Source: Streptomyces sp. CoH27 (GTDB lineage: Bacteria > Actinomycetota > Actinomycetes > Streptomycetales > Streptomycetaceae). From it: a DNA stretch of 63,331 bases. The notes under the pieces were generated by a model. The model saw only the letters and a program-made list of their open reading frames with translations, was not told where the DNA came from and did not search any database. A program made the translations under genes and the position numbers. This document shows, in pieces, positions 8,147 through 21,645 of the stretch; within the stretch, counting starts at the first letter, position 1; each line of letters opens with the position of its first letter. Location of the stretch: NCBI RefSeq assembly GCF_020181035.1, contig NZ_JAIQYY010000029.1:1-63331 (forward strand), written 5' to 3'.

Positions 8147-9213
8147 CGCCCGGCCGCGGGCGCGGTGGACAGCACCTCGGCGAGGACCGTGACGGCGCGG
8201 TCGACGTCATCGGCCGTGACACCGGAGTGGGTGACCGCGCGGATGCGGTCCCGGCCCAGTTCGGCCATGCGCACACCCCGCGCGTGGGCGGCGTCGATGA
8301 GCGAGGCGGTGGTGTGGGCGGTGGCGTCCCGGTCGACCGAGAAGAAGACCATGTTGGTGCGCGGCGGCTCCGGATCGAGCCGCAGACCCGGGAGTTCGGC
8401 CAGCCCCGCCGCGAGCCGGGCGGCGTGCGCGTGGTCGTCGGCGAGACGGTCGACCATCTCGTTCAGCGCGACGATCCCGCAGGCGGCGACCATGCCGGCC
8501 TGCCGCATGCCGCCGCCGAGCATCTTGCGGATGCGGCGGGCCGTGGCGACGGACCGGGCGTCGCCCACCAGCATCGACCCGATCGGCGCGGACAGCCCCT
8601 TGGACAGGCAGAACTGGACGGTGTCGGCATGCGCGGCGAGGTCGGCGGCCGGCACACCCAGAGCGAGGGCCGCGTTGAAGATGCGGGCGCCGTCCAGGTG
8701 CAGGGCGATCCCCTGGGCGCGGGCCACCGCCGCGGCCTCGGCCAGGTAGGCGGGCGGGAGCGGGATGCCGCCCCTGCGGTTCTGCGGTGTCTCGATGCTC
8801 AGGACCGACGGCAGCGCGAACTGCGGGTCGTCGGCGTCGACTTCACAGGCCTCGACGACGGCGTCCAGCGGCAGGGTGCCGTCGGCCGCGGTCGGGATCG
8901 GTTCGTACACGACACCGCCGAGCACCGCGGCGCCGCCCGCCTCGTACACGTAGATGTCGGACTCGGCGCCGACGATGGCCTTGCCGCCGCGCGGACTGTG
9001 GGTCAGCAGGGCCGCGAGGTTGGCCATGGTGCCGCTGGGCATCAGACAGGCCGCCTCCTTGCCGAGCAGCTTGGCCGACAGCTCTTCGAGTTCGGTGACG
9101 GTCGGATCCTCGCCGTAGACGTCGTCGCCGAGACGGGCCTCGGCGGCGGCCCGGAGCATACGGGGCGTGGGCAATGTGAAGGTGTCGCTGCGCAGTTCGA
9201 CGACGTGGTTCAT
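8143..9213 (-). CDS. low-specificity L-threonine aldolase (PLP, fold type I)
   Basis: 356 residues with the threonine aldolase signature: ELRSDTFTLPTPRM at the N-terminus, DDVYGEDPTVTELE, and LHLDGARIFNAA with the PLP-contacting Asp. The PLP lysine is in CLSKGLSAPIGS (K205). These enzymes cleave threonine or allo-threonine to glycine and acetaldehyde, or run in reverse to make beta-hydroxy amino acids. Its neighbours (GHMP kinase, PLP beta-replacement enzyme, lyase) seem to convert threonine to 2,3-diaminobutyrate. It may therefore supply or edit the threonine/allo-threonine pool, or glycine for the assembly line; this is inference. It overlaps both neighbours by 4 bp (ATGA). Confidence 0.9.
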   Translation of the reverse strand: MNHVVELRSDTFTLPTPRMLRAAAEARLGDDVYGEDPTVTELEELSAKLLGKEAACLMPSGTMANLAALLTHSPRGGKAIVGAESDIYVYEAGGAAVLGGVVYEPIPTAADGTLPLDAVVEACEVDADDPQFALPSVLSIETPQNRRGGIPLPPAYLAEAAAVARAQGIALHLDGARIFNAALALGVPAADLAAHADTVQFCLSKGLSAPIGSMLVGDARSVATARRIRKMLGGGMRQAGMVAACGIVALNEMVDRLADDHAHAARLAAGLAELPGLRLDPEPPRTNMVFFSVDRDATAHTTASLIDAAHARGVRMAELGRDRIRAVTHSGVTADDVDRAVTVLAEVLSTAPAAGR

Positions 9214-10685
9214 GCGGCGCTCCCGGAGATCAGGGTCGTGACGGCGGTGGTCAGGGTCTTTTCGGCGGCCGACCAGCGGTCGCGGCGCGCGCCGGCCGCG
9301 GCGCGCAGGGCTGCGAGGCGGGCCGTGGCGTCGTCGGCGGCGGCGAGTACGGCGGCCGGGCCGGGGCCGCCGCCGGCCGTGGCGGACGCCGCGACGGAGG
9401 CGGGGTCGAGGCCGGCGAGGAGCCGGGCCGGGTGACCGGTCAGCCGCTCGGCGGCGACCTCCTCGAAGGGGCGGCCGGTCTCCGCGGCCTCGCGGCTGAT
9501 GTCACCGACGTCATGATGGGCGGTGCGGAACGGTACGCCCGCGACGACCAGGCGTTCGGCGAGCGCGGTGGCGCTGGTCTGGCCGTCGGTCGCCCGCCGC
9601 AGCATGCGCTCGGCGCGGGGCTCGGCGCCCTCGACGATGAGCCGGAGCAGGACCACGGCGTCGGTGGTGGCCTCCAGGGCCGGCCAGATGTGCCCGGTGG
9701 CCTCGGTGCCGACCGCGATGGCGTTGGTGAAGCGGGCGGTGGACATGGCCGCCGTGGCGGCGGTCAGCGCGCCGAGTGCGGCGACGGCCTTCCCCTGGAT
9801 GTTCTCCAGCAGGAACGGGTTGCGTTTCTGCGGCATCATCGAGCTGCTGCCGACGAGATCGTCGGGCAGGTGCAGCAGGCCGTTCTCGGCGCTGGTCCAC
9901 GACTGCAGGTCGTGGGCGACCCGGGTGAGCAGGACACCCAGCACGGTGCAGCCGGCGAGCAGCCGCAGCACCAGGTCGCGGGAGGCGACCGCGTGCAGGG
10001 AGTTGGGCAACGGGGCGGTGAAACCCAGGAGTTCGGTGGTCCGGTACGGATCGATCGGCAGCGAGGTGCCGCCGACCGCGCCCGCGCCGAGCGGGTTCTC
10101 GTCCAGCTCCCGTCCGGCGTGCTCCAGTTGGTCGAGGTCGCGTACGAGCGCGGCCGCGACTCCGGCGAGGTAGTGGCCGTAGGTGATGGGCACGGCCGGC
10201 TGGTGGTGGGTGTAGGCGGGCATCACGGTGGTGTGCCATCGGCGGGCCTGGGCGGTCAGAGCGCTGCCGAGGGCATCGCACTCGGTGAGCAACCGGTCGT
10301 AGGGGCCGCGCAGTTGCAGGCGCAGGACGGTCGCGTTGAGGTCGTTGCGGGAGCGTCCGCTGTGCAGCACTCCGCCGGTCTCCGCGCCCAACTGCTCGAC
10401 CAGGTAGCCCTCGTAGGCGAGATAGCGGCCGCGCGGAGCCGGGCGGCGGCGCAGCGGCGCGAAACCGGTGGCGCGTAGCTCCTCGATGCCGGCGAGCAGC
10501 CGGGCGGCCGTCTCGCGGCCCACGATGCCCTGTTCGGTGAGCATCACGACGTGCGCGCGGTCGACCTGGCTGGTGGGCCGCAGTTCGGCGGCCACCGGGT
10601 CTTCGGGGGCGCGCAGGTGCCGTTCGAAGAGGATCTCTGCGGCGGCGGGGGCGACCGACGTGGTCAGCCGGCCGGTGGCGGTCAT
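9210..10685 (-). CDS. argininosuccinate lyase-like enzyme (fumarase/ASL superfamily), putative diaminobutyrate pathway
   Basis: 491-residue member of the aspartase/fumarase superfamily. The signature loop GSSSMMPQKRNP is intact (K287), with GRSRNDLNATVLRL and MPAYTHHQPAVPITYGHYL as in argininosuccinate lyase. ASL-family enzymes release fumarate from N-succinyl compounds. Arginine biosynthesis genes are absent here. As I recall, the friulimicin gene cluster contains an ASL-like gene grouped with a cysteine-synthase-like one for 2,3-diaminobutyrate. The inferred step is removal of fumarate from an N-linked aspartate adduct to leave the beta-amino group. Coupled at both ends by ATGA overlaps. 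Confidence 0.85.
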   Translation of the reverse strand: MTATGRLTTSVAPAAAEILFERHLRAPEDPVAAELRPTSQVDRAHVVMLTEQGIVGRETAARLLAGIEELRATGFAPLRRRPAPRGRYLAYEGYLVEQLGAETGGVLHSGRSRNDLNATVLRLQLRGPYDRLLTECDALGSALTAQARRWHTTVMPAYTHHQPAVPITYGHYLAGVAAALVRDLDQLEHAGRELDENPLGAGAVGGTSLPIDPYRTTELLGFTAPLPNSLHAVASRDLVLRLLAGCTVLGVLLTRVAHDLQSWTSAENGLLHLPDDLVGSSSMMPQKRNPFLLENIQGKAVAALGALTAATAAMSTARFTNAIAVGTEATGHIWPALEATTDAVVLLRLIVEGAEPRAERMLRRATDGQTSATALAERLVVAGVPFRTAHHDVGDISREAAETGRPFEEVAAERLTGHPARLLAGLDPASVAASATAGGGPGPAAVLAAADDATARLAALRAAAGARRDRWSAAEKTLTTAVTTLISGSAA

Positions 10686-11914
10686 ACGGTGGTCTCCTCG
10701 TCGGGGTGGGGCCGCAGCGCGGTGCGCAGCCGGGCCAGGGCGGTCTCGGCGGCGCGGGTCGCGTCCTCGGCGGTCGGGGCGGTGGCCGTGACGTGCGCGA
10801 CACGGTCGCGGTAGTCGTGGTGCGGGACGAGCCGGACCCCGAGGCGGCCGGTGAGCGTGGTGCCGGTGACGTGGGGCAGGCCCCCGGTGTCCGGGAGGAC
10901 GCCGAGTTCCGACGGGGCGTCGACGACCAGGAAGCGCAGCGAGGAATGGTGGGAGCTACGGGGTTCCAGGTCGACCGGGCGGCCGAGCGCCGCCGTCACC
11001 TGCGCCCGTACAAGATCGACTCCGGTGGCCGCTCGGATCAGTTCGGGGATCATGCCGCCCGCCAGCCGGGCGTTGACCTCGATCAGCACGGGCCCGTCCG
11101 GGCCCAGCCGCAGCTCCACATGGGCGGCGCCGAAGCCGAGACCGAGCGCCTTCACGGCTTGCACGGCGGTGGCGGCGAGCGCGTCGGCCTCGGCCGCCGG
11201 GACGGGCGCGGGGACGTCGTGCCCGATCTCCACGAAGTGCGGGGCCGCGCCCAGGTGCTTGGCGACCACGGCCACCGCCCGCTGCCCGAACACCTCCACC
11301 GAGAACTCCGGCCCGGCCACGTACTGTTCGACGAGGAAGTCCCGGGCCACCGGCATGCCGCGCTCGTTGTGGGTGCGCGCCAGCAGCCGTGCCGCGTGCT
11401 CGGCCGCCTCCTGCCGGGTCGTGCACAGCCGGACGCCCATGCTGCCCGAGCCGTCCGTGGGCTTGAGCACCACCGGCAGACCGATCCGGTCCACCGCGGA
11501 CAGGGCCTCCTCCGGACCGGACACCAGGGCATGGGCGGCCACCGGCACACCGCTCGCGACGAGATCGGCGCGCTGGCTGCCCTTGTGCCGGACCCGTCGC
11601 ACGGCCTGCGGGTCGGGACCGGGCAGGCGCAGGGCGTGCGCCGCGGCGGCGGCGACGGGCACGAAGTAGTCCGAGCTGGTGGTCAGGCCGGCCGGGGCCG
11701 CGCCGGGCAGCGCGCGCACCGCGGCGACGACGGCGTTCAGGCTGCCGGTGTCCGTCCGCACCACCGGGATGTCGTCCTCGCGCGCGTAGGCGTAGCGGTC
11801 CGGGTCCTCGGCCAACAGGACGGGCAGCGCGCCCAGTTCACGGGCCCGGCGGGCGAACAGCCGGCCGGTGCCGGTGGTGTTGCTCTCCACCAGCACCAGG
11901 GTGGGTGGCGTCAT
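10682..11914 (-). CDS. ATP-grasp family ligase
   Basis: 410 residues from ATG 11914; the open frame extends 22 codons further, but this start overlaps the upstream stop by 4 bp, like the rest of the operon. ATP-grasp features are VVLKPTDGSGSMGVRL (nucleotide lysine and flexible Gly loop), FLVEQYVAGPEFSVEVFG, and the Mg-binding LIEVNARLAGGMIPELIRAA. The N-terminal pre-ATP-grasp domain contains TTSSDYFVPVAAAAA, as in carboxylate-amine ligases of the DdaF/L-amino acid ligase type. It may join an amino acid to a diamino acid or to the peptide, or act in making the diaminobutyrate unit. The sequence does not decide. Confidence 0.82.
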   Translation of the reverse strand: MTPPTLVLVESNTTGTGRLFARRARELGALPVLLAEDPDRYAYAREDDIPVVRTDTGSLNAVVAAVRALPGAAPAGLTTSSDYFVPVAAAAAHALRLPGPDPQAVRRVRHKGSQRADLVASGVPVAAHALVSGPEEALSAVDRIGLPVVLKPTDGSGSMGVRLCTTRQEAAEHAARLLARTHNERGMPVARDFLVEQYVAGPEFSVEVFGQRAVAVVAKHLGAAPHFVEIGHDVPAPVPAAEADALAATAVQAVKALGLGFGAAHVELRLGPDGPVLIEVNARLAGGMIPELIRAATGVDLVRAQVTAALGRPVDLEPRSSHHSSLRFLVVDAPSELGVLPDTGGLPHVTGTTLTGRLGVRLVPHHDYRDRVAHVTATAPTAEDATRAAETALARLRTALRPHPDEETTV

Positions 11915-12978
11915 GGGGTCTCCCTCGGGGTAGCGGGCGCGGCGGGCCGGAGGACTTCGTCGAGGCTGCGGCGGCCCCACGCCATCCGCGCCCAGCCGCC
12001 GAGGGCGTCGTCGGGGCAGCCGACCGTACGCGGCTCGGTGCAGACCTCCTGGTCGAGGACCCCCTGCTCGCGCAGCCAGTCGTCCTGGTACACCGAGTCC
12101 TGGTAGCGGTGGCCCTCGTCCGGCAGCAGCGCCACCACCTGCTCGTCGGGGTGGCGTTCGGCGTACCAGCGGGCGACCAGGAAGGCGGCGCCGCTGGTCG
12201 GTCCCATGTACAGGGCGTGCCGCGCGTGCAGGTCACGGGTGGCGCGGAACACCTCGGCGGCGCTCGCCCAGTGCACCTCGTCGTAGGCGGTGTGGCGGAC
12301 GTTGGGCGGGACGAGGCTGTTGCCGAGGCCGCGCACCGCGCGCGGCCCGTCGGGCTGGCCGAAGATCGTGCTGGGCGAGGTGTCCACGCCGATCAGGCGC
12401 AGGCCCGGCGCGAGCAGCCGCAGGAACGACGCCGTACCGCCGGTCGAGCCGCCGGAGCCGACCGGACCGACGAGACAGTCCACCGGGCCGACGGCCTCGG
12501 CGATCTGCTCCGCGACCACCGCGTAGGCGTTGGGATTGTCGGGGTTGTGGTACTGCCCCGGCACATAGTGGCGCGGGTACTGGGCGCGCAGTTGCTCCAG
12601 CCGGTCGAGGCGGGCCTGCTGGAAACCGCCCTCGGGACTGGGCTCGTGACAGATCTCGACCTGGGTGCCCAGCTCCCGCAGCCGGCGGCGCAGCACCGGG
12701 TCGATGGCCGGGTCCCCGACGATCACCAGTGGGTAGCCGCGCAGCCGGCACACCATCGCCAGACCCAGCGCGAAGGTGCCGGACGAGGTCTCCAGGACGG
12801 TGGTGCCCGGCCCCAGTTCGCCGCGCTGCTCGGCGCGGTCGAGCATGAACCGGGCCGGCAGCAGCTTCATCAGTGTGAAGGCGGCCCCGCACAGGTTGGG
12901 GCCGAGGCGCACGAGCCGCGGCAGTTCGGTGGCCTCCACGATGGAGGCGCTGGGCGTGGGCAAAGACAGCGAAGGCAT
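11911..12978 (-). CDS. cysteine synthase/SbnA-like PLP enzyme, putative 2,3-diaminobutyrate synthase step
   Basis: 355 residues, fold type II PLP enzyme. TLMKLLPARFML aligns with the lysine region of O-acetylserine sulfhydrylases and puts the Schiff-base lysine at K38, although the usual KDR has become KLL. ETSSGTFALGLAMV corresponds to the TSGNTG substrate loop and GPVGSGGSTGGTAS to the phosphate-binding glycine loop. SbnA and relatives replace a beta-leaving group of phosphoserine by an amino acid nitrogen. Here the adjacent GHMP kinase suggests O-phosphothreonine as substrate, giving a 2,3-diaminobutyrate precursor. Start ATG 12978 has GGAGGGGG just upstream; an alternative ATG at 12993 would place that ribosome site inside the gene. 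Confidence 0.85.
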   Translation of the reverse strand: MPSLSLPTPSASIVEATELPRLVRLGPNLCGAAFTLMKLLPARFMLDRAEQRGELGPGTTVLETSSGTFALGLAMVCRLRGYPLVIVGDPAIDPVLRRRLRELGTQVEICHEPSPEGGFQQARLDRLEQLRAQYPRHYVPGQYHNPDNPNAYAVVAEQIAEAVGPVDCLVGPVGSGGSTGGTASFLRLLAPGLRLIGVDTSPSTIFGQPDGPRAVRGLGNSLVPPNVRHTAYDEVHWASAAEVFRATRDLHARHALYMGPTSGAAFLVARWYAERHPDEQVVALLPDEGHRYQDSVYQDDWLREQGVLDQEVCTEPRTVGCPDDALGGWARMAWGRRSLDEVLRPAAPATPRETP

Positions 12979-12989
12979 GGTCCCCCTCC

Positions 12990-13919
12990 TCATCCGTCGA
13001 TGGTGAAGTGCCAGGTGTCCTCGATGCCGAGGGCGGCGAGCCGGCTGCGGGCCTTGTCGGTCCGCGCTTCGGCGTCCGGCCGGTGCGGGTCGAAGAGCAG
13101 TCCGGCGACATCGCCGCTGTGGGCGACCTGGAGGCCCGCCGCGCCCACCTCCTCGGCGACACACAGGAGTTCGTCCAGGCCCGGAACGGGCAGGTGCCGC
13201 TGGTTGAGCCGGGCACTGGCGGTGGCGACCCGTCCCAGCAGAGCCACGTCACCGGTGCGCACCGCACGGCGGGCCATGCCGAGCAGCGGGCGGAACGCCT
13301 CGATCTCCCACACGGTGTAGCGGGCGGGCGGCAGCTCCAGGGTGTCGACCCCCGCGCCGTCCCGGCTGGTGCCGAAGCCGAGCACGGCCAGCGGCATCAG
13401 CCCGCCGCCCAGATCCTCCAGGCTCTCGCCCTGCCGGTGGGCGAAGAGCACCGCCCGGTGCGGGTACATCAGCGCGTCGGAGGCGGTCTCGGCGGCCACC
13501 GCGAGGGCGGCGCTCTGCGCGGGACCGGGGTCCCGGCCGGCGGCCCGGAACACGGCGCCGATCGCGGCCAGGACATCGGCTGTGGACGAACCGAAGCCAC
13601 GGCCGAGCGGGATGTCGCTGGTCACCCGAAGCAGCCCGCCGGTATAGGGGCCGCCCAGGGTGCGCAGGGCCAGCTCGGCGGCGCGGCCGGCCTTGGTGCG
13701 CCACCGCTCCCGCACCGTGACCTCGTCGGTCGTCGTGGACGGTTCGAAGACGGCCTGCGAGCTGTACAGCGGGCAGGGCAGGGTGATCAGTCCGCGGCGC
13801 AGCCGCCCGCCGGTCTCGAACACGCCCTGGAGGATCTCTCCGTGGTGGGCGATGCTGCGGTAGGTGCCCCGGACGTGGACCGCCGTCCCGGCGAGGGCTG
13901 TGGACGTGTTGAGTGGCAT
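12990..13919 (-). CDS. GHMP-family kinase resembling L-threonine kinase (PduX-like)
   Basis: 309 residues from ATG 13919 with AGGAAG just upstream; longer upstream frames only overlap the NRPS gene. SIAHHGEILQGVF near residue 22 resembles the substrate loop of PduX-type threonine kinases. SDIPLGRGFGSSTADVLAAI (about residues 100-120) is the GHMP phosphate-binding loop (PxxxGxGSS). GHMP kinases phosphorylate small hydroxylated molecules and PduX makes O-phospho-L-threonine. With the cysteine-synthase-like gene 11 bp downstream, the likely role is to activate the threonine hydroxyl for replacement by nitrogen. It follows the last NRPS gene after 41 bp and is probably on the same transcript. Confidence 0.85.
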   Translation of the reverse strand: MPLNTSTALAGTAVHVRGTYRSIAHHGEILQGVFETGGRLRRGLITLPCPLYSSQAVFEPSTTTDEVTVRERWRTKAGRAAELALRTLGGPYTGGLLRVTSDIPLGRGFGSSTADVLAAIGAVFRAAGRDPGPAQSAALAVAAETASDALMYPHRAVLFAHRQGESLEDLGGGLMPLAVLGFGTSRDGAGVDTLELPPARYTVWEIEAFRPLLGMARRAVRTGDVALLGRVATASARLNQRHLPVPGLDELLCVAEEVGAAGLQVAHSGDVAGLLFDPHRPDAEARTDKARSRLAALGIEDTWHFTIDG

Positions 13920-13960
13920 GGCTTCCTCAGGGGTGATGCGGCGCGGAGCCGGTGGGGCCG

Positions 13961-18393
<4,433 letters not shown>

Positions 18394-18397
<4 letters not shown>

Positions 18398-21300
18398 CGC
18401 GTGATACCTCGCTCGGGGTGCGCGGTGCTGGGGGCGGTGGCCGGCCCGGCGAGCAGGCGGTGGGCCTCCTCCTCGGGCATGGCCTCGATCTCGGCGAGGA
18501 TCAGCTCGTGCATCCGCTCCGCCGTGGCGGCGACGGTCGGGCACTCGAAGATCACGCTGAGCGGGAGGTGGGTGTCGAACGCGCGGCGCATCCGGTTGAC
18601 GGCACGGGTGGCGAGCAGCGAGTGACCGCCGAGCGCGAAGAAGTCGTCCAGGACACCCACCCGGGGCACGCCGAGGGCCTCGGCCCAGATGCCGGCGATG
18701 ACCCGTTCGGTCTCGTCGCGGGGCTCGACGTGGTCCGTGTCGTCCCAGTCGGCCGGGTCCGGTTCGGGCAGCGCGGCCGGGCTGAGCTTGCCGCTGGCCG
18801 AGCGGGGCAGGGCGGGCAGGACGGTGACGGTCGACGGTACGGCGTATCCGGGCAGCCGGGCCAGCAGGTGCTCGCGCAGCTGCCGTACCGTGACCGCGAC
18901 GCCCCCGAAGGCGACGTACGCGGCCAGCCGCAGGTCGCCGGAGGGGGCGCGGCGGGCCACCACCGCCGCGTCGGCGACCGCCGGATGCTCCCGCAACGCG
19001 GCCTCCACCTCGCCGAGTTCGACCCGCACCCCGCGCACCTTGACCTGGCGGTCCAGCCGCTCCAGATACGCGAAGGTGCCGTCGGCGCGCATCCGCCCGC
19101 GGTCGCCGGTGCGGTAGAGGCGTTCGCCGGCCCGGTAGGGGTGCGGGATGAAGGCGGCGGCGGTCTTGGCGGGGTCACCGAGGTAGCCGCGGGCCAGGCC
19201 GGTACCGGCGATGCACAGTTCGCCGGGGACACCGGGCGGCAGCGGCTGCAGCCGGTGGTCGAGGACGAGGACCTCGTTGTTGTCCATGGGCCGGCCGAGG
19301 CTGACCGCGCCGGTGCCCTCGGCGTCCTCCGGACCGCAGACGCGGTAGGTGGAGTCGATGGACACCTCCGTGGCGCCCCAGGTGTTGTCCAGGCTCACCG
19401 CCTCGCCGAACGCCTCGCGGAAGCGGCGCACCAGGGCCGGACGCAGCGCCTCGCCGCTGGACAGCACACTGCGCAGGTGCCCGCGCAGGGCGGTGACGTC
19501 CTCGGCGGTCAGCTCCTCCAGGAAGAGGTCGAGGACGCTGGGCACGAACTGCACGTGCACCGCGCGGTGGCGGACAGCGGCGTCGGCGATGGCGCGCGGG
19601 TCGCGGTGCAGGCCGGGCGGCAGCAGGGCGACGGTGCCGCCGGTCATCAGTGGCCACAGGATCTCCACCGCCGCGTCGTCGAACGGCAGGGTCGTCTTGT
19701 GCAGCACGGTCTCACCGGCCTTGAGGCCGTGCCGGCGCTGCATCCATTGCATGCGGTTCACCCAGCCGCGATGGGTGCAGGTCACGCCCTTGGGACGGCC
19801 GGTGGAGCCGGAGGTGTAGTACACCGCGCACAGCTGGTCGGGGTGCGCCGGCGCCGGAAGCGGCTCGGCCGTGGCGTCCTGATCCACCGTCAGAGGGATG
19901 ACGCCGGTCTCGGCGACGGTGTCTACCAGATGGGTCTCGACCAGGCACACCGGCGCCCGGGAGTCGGCGAGCAGGGTGGCGACGCGGGCGGCGGGGGTGC
20001 CGGTCTCGATCGGCAGGTAGGCGCCGCCCGCCTTGAGGATGCCCAGCAGGCCGACGACCATCCGGACCGACCGGTCGACCAGCAGGCCCACCGGCACGTC
20101 CGGGCCGACACCGTGCCCGGCCAGCTGCCGGGCCACCGCGTTCGCGGCCGCTTCCAGCCGGGCGTACGTGACGGTCGCACCGGCCTCGTCGACCAGGGCC
20201 ACAGCGTGCGGGGTGCGGGCGGCCTGCGCGGCGACGAGCTCGTGCAGGCAGGCGTCCGGGACCTCGGTGGCCGGGCGGAGCGACAGGGCCCGCAGCGCGC
20301 TCTGTTCGTCCTCGGTGAGCAGCGGAATGTCGTCGATCCGACGGTCGGGGTCCTCGGCGACGTGCCGCAGCAGCCGCTCCAGCCAGTCGGCCAGCCGGTC
20401 GACCGTGCTCTCGTCGTACAGATCGGTGTCCCAGTTGATCCCGCACCACAGCCCGTCCGGCACCTGCTCGAAGCTGACGCACAGGTCGTACTTGGCGCCC
20501 TCGTACGGCATCGGCAGCTCGGTCACCTCAAGACCGGGCAGCTCGGGAGCGCGGCGGCGGCCGCTGCGGAAGTTGACCAGGATCTGGAAGAGGGGCGTGC
20601 GCGACGGGTCGCGTTCGGGGGCGAGCTCGCCGACCAGCCGGTCGAAGGGGACCTCCGCGTGGTCGTAGGCGTCCAGCGCCACATCCCGGATCTGCTCAAG
20701 GAGTTGACGGAATGTCAGCCTGGGGGCGAGGTCGCCGCGCAGAGGCAGCATGTTGATCAGGACGCCGATCAGCCGCTCGGTGGCGGGGTCGTCGCGGCGG
20801 GCGTAGGTGGTGCCGGTGGTGACGTCGGTCCGGCCGGTGTAGCGGTACAGGACGGCCTGGCAGGCCGCGGTGAGCAGCATCGGCGGGGTCGCGCCGTGGG
20901 ACCGGCCGAGCGCGCCGAGCCGGCCGGCCACGGCGGGCGGCAGCACGAAGGCGGTACGTCCGGCGCCGCGCCCGGCGCGCACGGGCGGGCGGGGCCGGTC
21001 GCCCGGGATCTCGAACGGGGTGAAGTCGTCGAAGACCTTCCGCCAGTGCTCCAGGCCCGCCGGTACGGCCTCGGCGTCGGCGCGGGCGTCCAGCGCGGCG
21101 GCCACCGTACGGTACTGCTCGACGGGCGCTTCGAGCGGGGACGGCTTTCCTGCCACCAACGCCGCGTAGTCCACGGCGAGTTCGTCGTAGAGCACGGCCA
21201 GGGACCAGTCGTCGGCCGCGACATGATGAACCGTCAGGGCAAGGGTGTGGTCCTCGGGTGCGCTGCGTACCAGCAGGGCGCGCAGGGGCAGTTCGGTGGC

Positions 21301-21639
21301 GAGGTCGATCGGCGCGGTCGCCTCCTGCGCCAGCAGGGCGTCGAGGACGGCGGTGCCGGCCGCGTCGGCCTCGCGCAGCACGAAGTCCTCCGGCGGCCGG
21401 ACCAGCCCGGCGGGCGTCTCACCACGGGCGACGACGCAGGTGCGCAGCACCTCGTGGCGGGCCACCAGCCCGGTCAGCGCCCGGCGCAGCGCGGCCACGT
21501 CGAGCGGGCCGGTCAGCCGCAGCCTGAGCGGGATCAGATAGTCCGAGGGGTGGCTGCTGATCTGGTCCACGAACCAGGTCCGTTCCTGGTCGCGGCTCAG
21601 CGGAACCTGGACCCCAGTGGGGTCGGGGGAGGTGGACAT
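18394..21639 (-). CDS. NRPS module C-A-T, putative 2,3-diaminobutyrate module
   Basis: 1081 residues: C (about 15-440; VHHVAADDWS, first His 138, with Asp in place of the usual Gly after the catalytic Asp), A (about 470-960; YTSGSTG Tyr at 608; NTWGATEVSIDST in place of NxYGPTE), T (GGHSLLA, Ser 1007). The specificity residues read D-D-V-Q-L-S-T-I-D-K, identical to those of A3 in the large NRPS. Acidic residues at the second and ninth positions could hold a side-chain amine, so with the adjacent diaminobutyrate-type genes this is inferred to load 2,3-diaminobutyrate. No TE domain. The start ATG lies 6 bp after the stop of the free A-domain gene. Confidence 0.9.
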
Positions 21640-21645
21640 GCTCGG

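Noticed and set aside
7085..8749. 554-codon plus-strand frame opposite the MFS and threonine aldolase genes
   Set aside because: Low-complexity Gly/Gln/Arg composition and no motifs, while the minus strand encodes two clear families with coupled starts.
12850..12880. Possible loss of the PLP lysine in the cysteine-synthase-like enzyme (LDR where KDR was expected)
   Set aside because: On realignment MLDRAE matches the following helix, and K38 in TLMKLLPA occupies the lysine position, so the enzyme is probably active.
11911..13164. Longer start for the cysteine-synthase-like gene
   Set aside because: The added 62 residues are Arg-rich and overlap the kinase gene; ATG 12978 has a strong ribosome site just before the first family-like residues.
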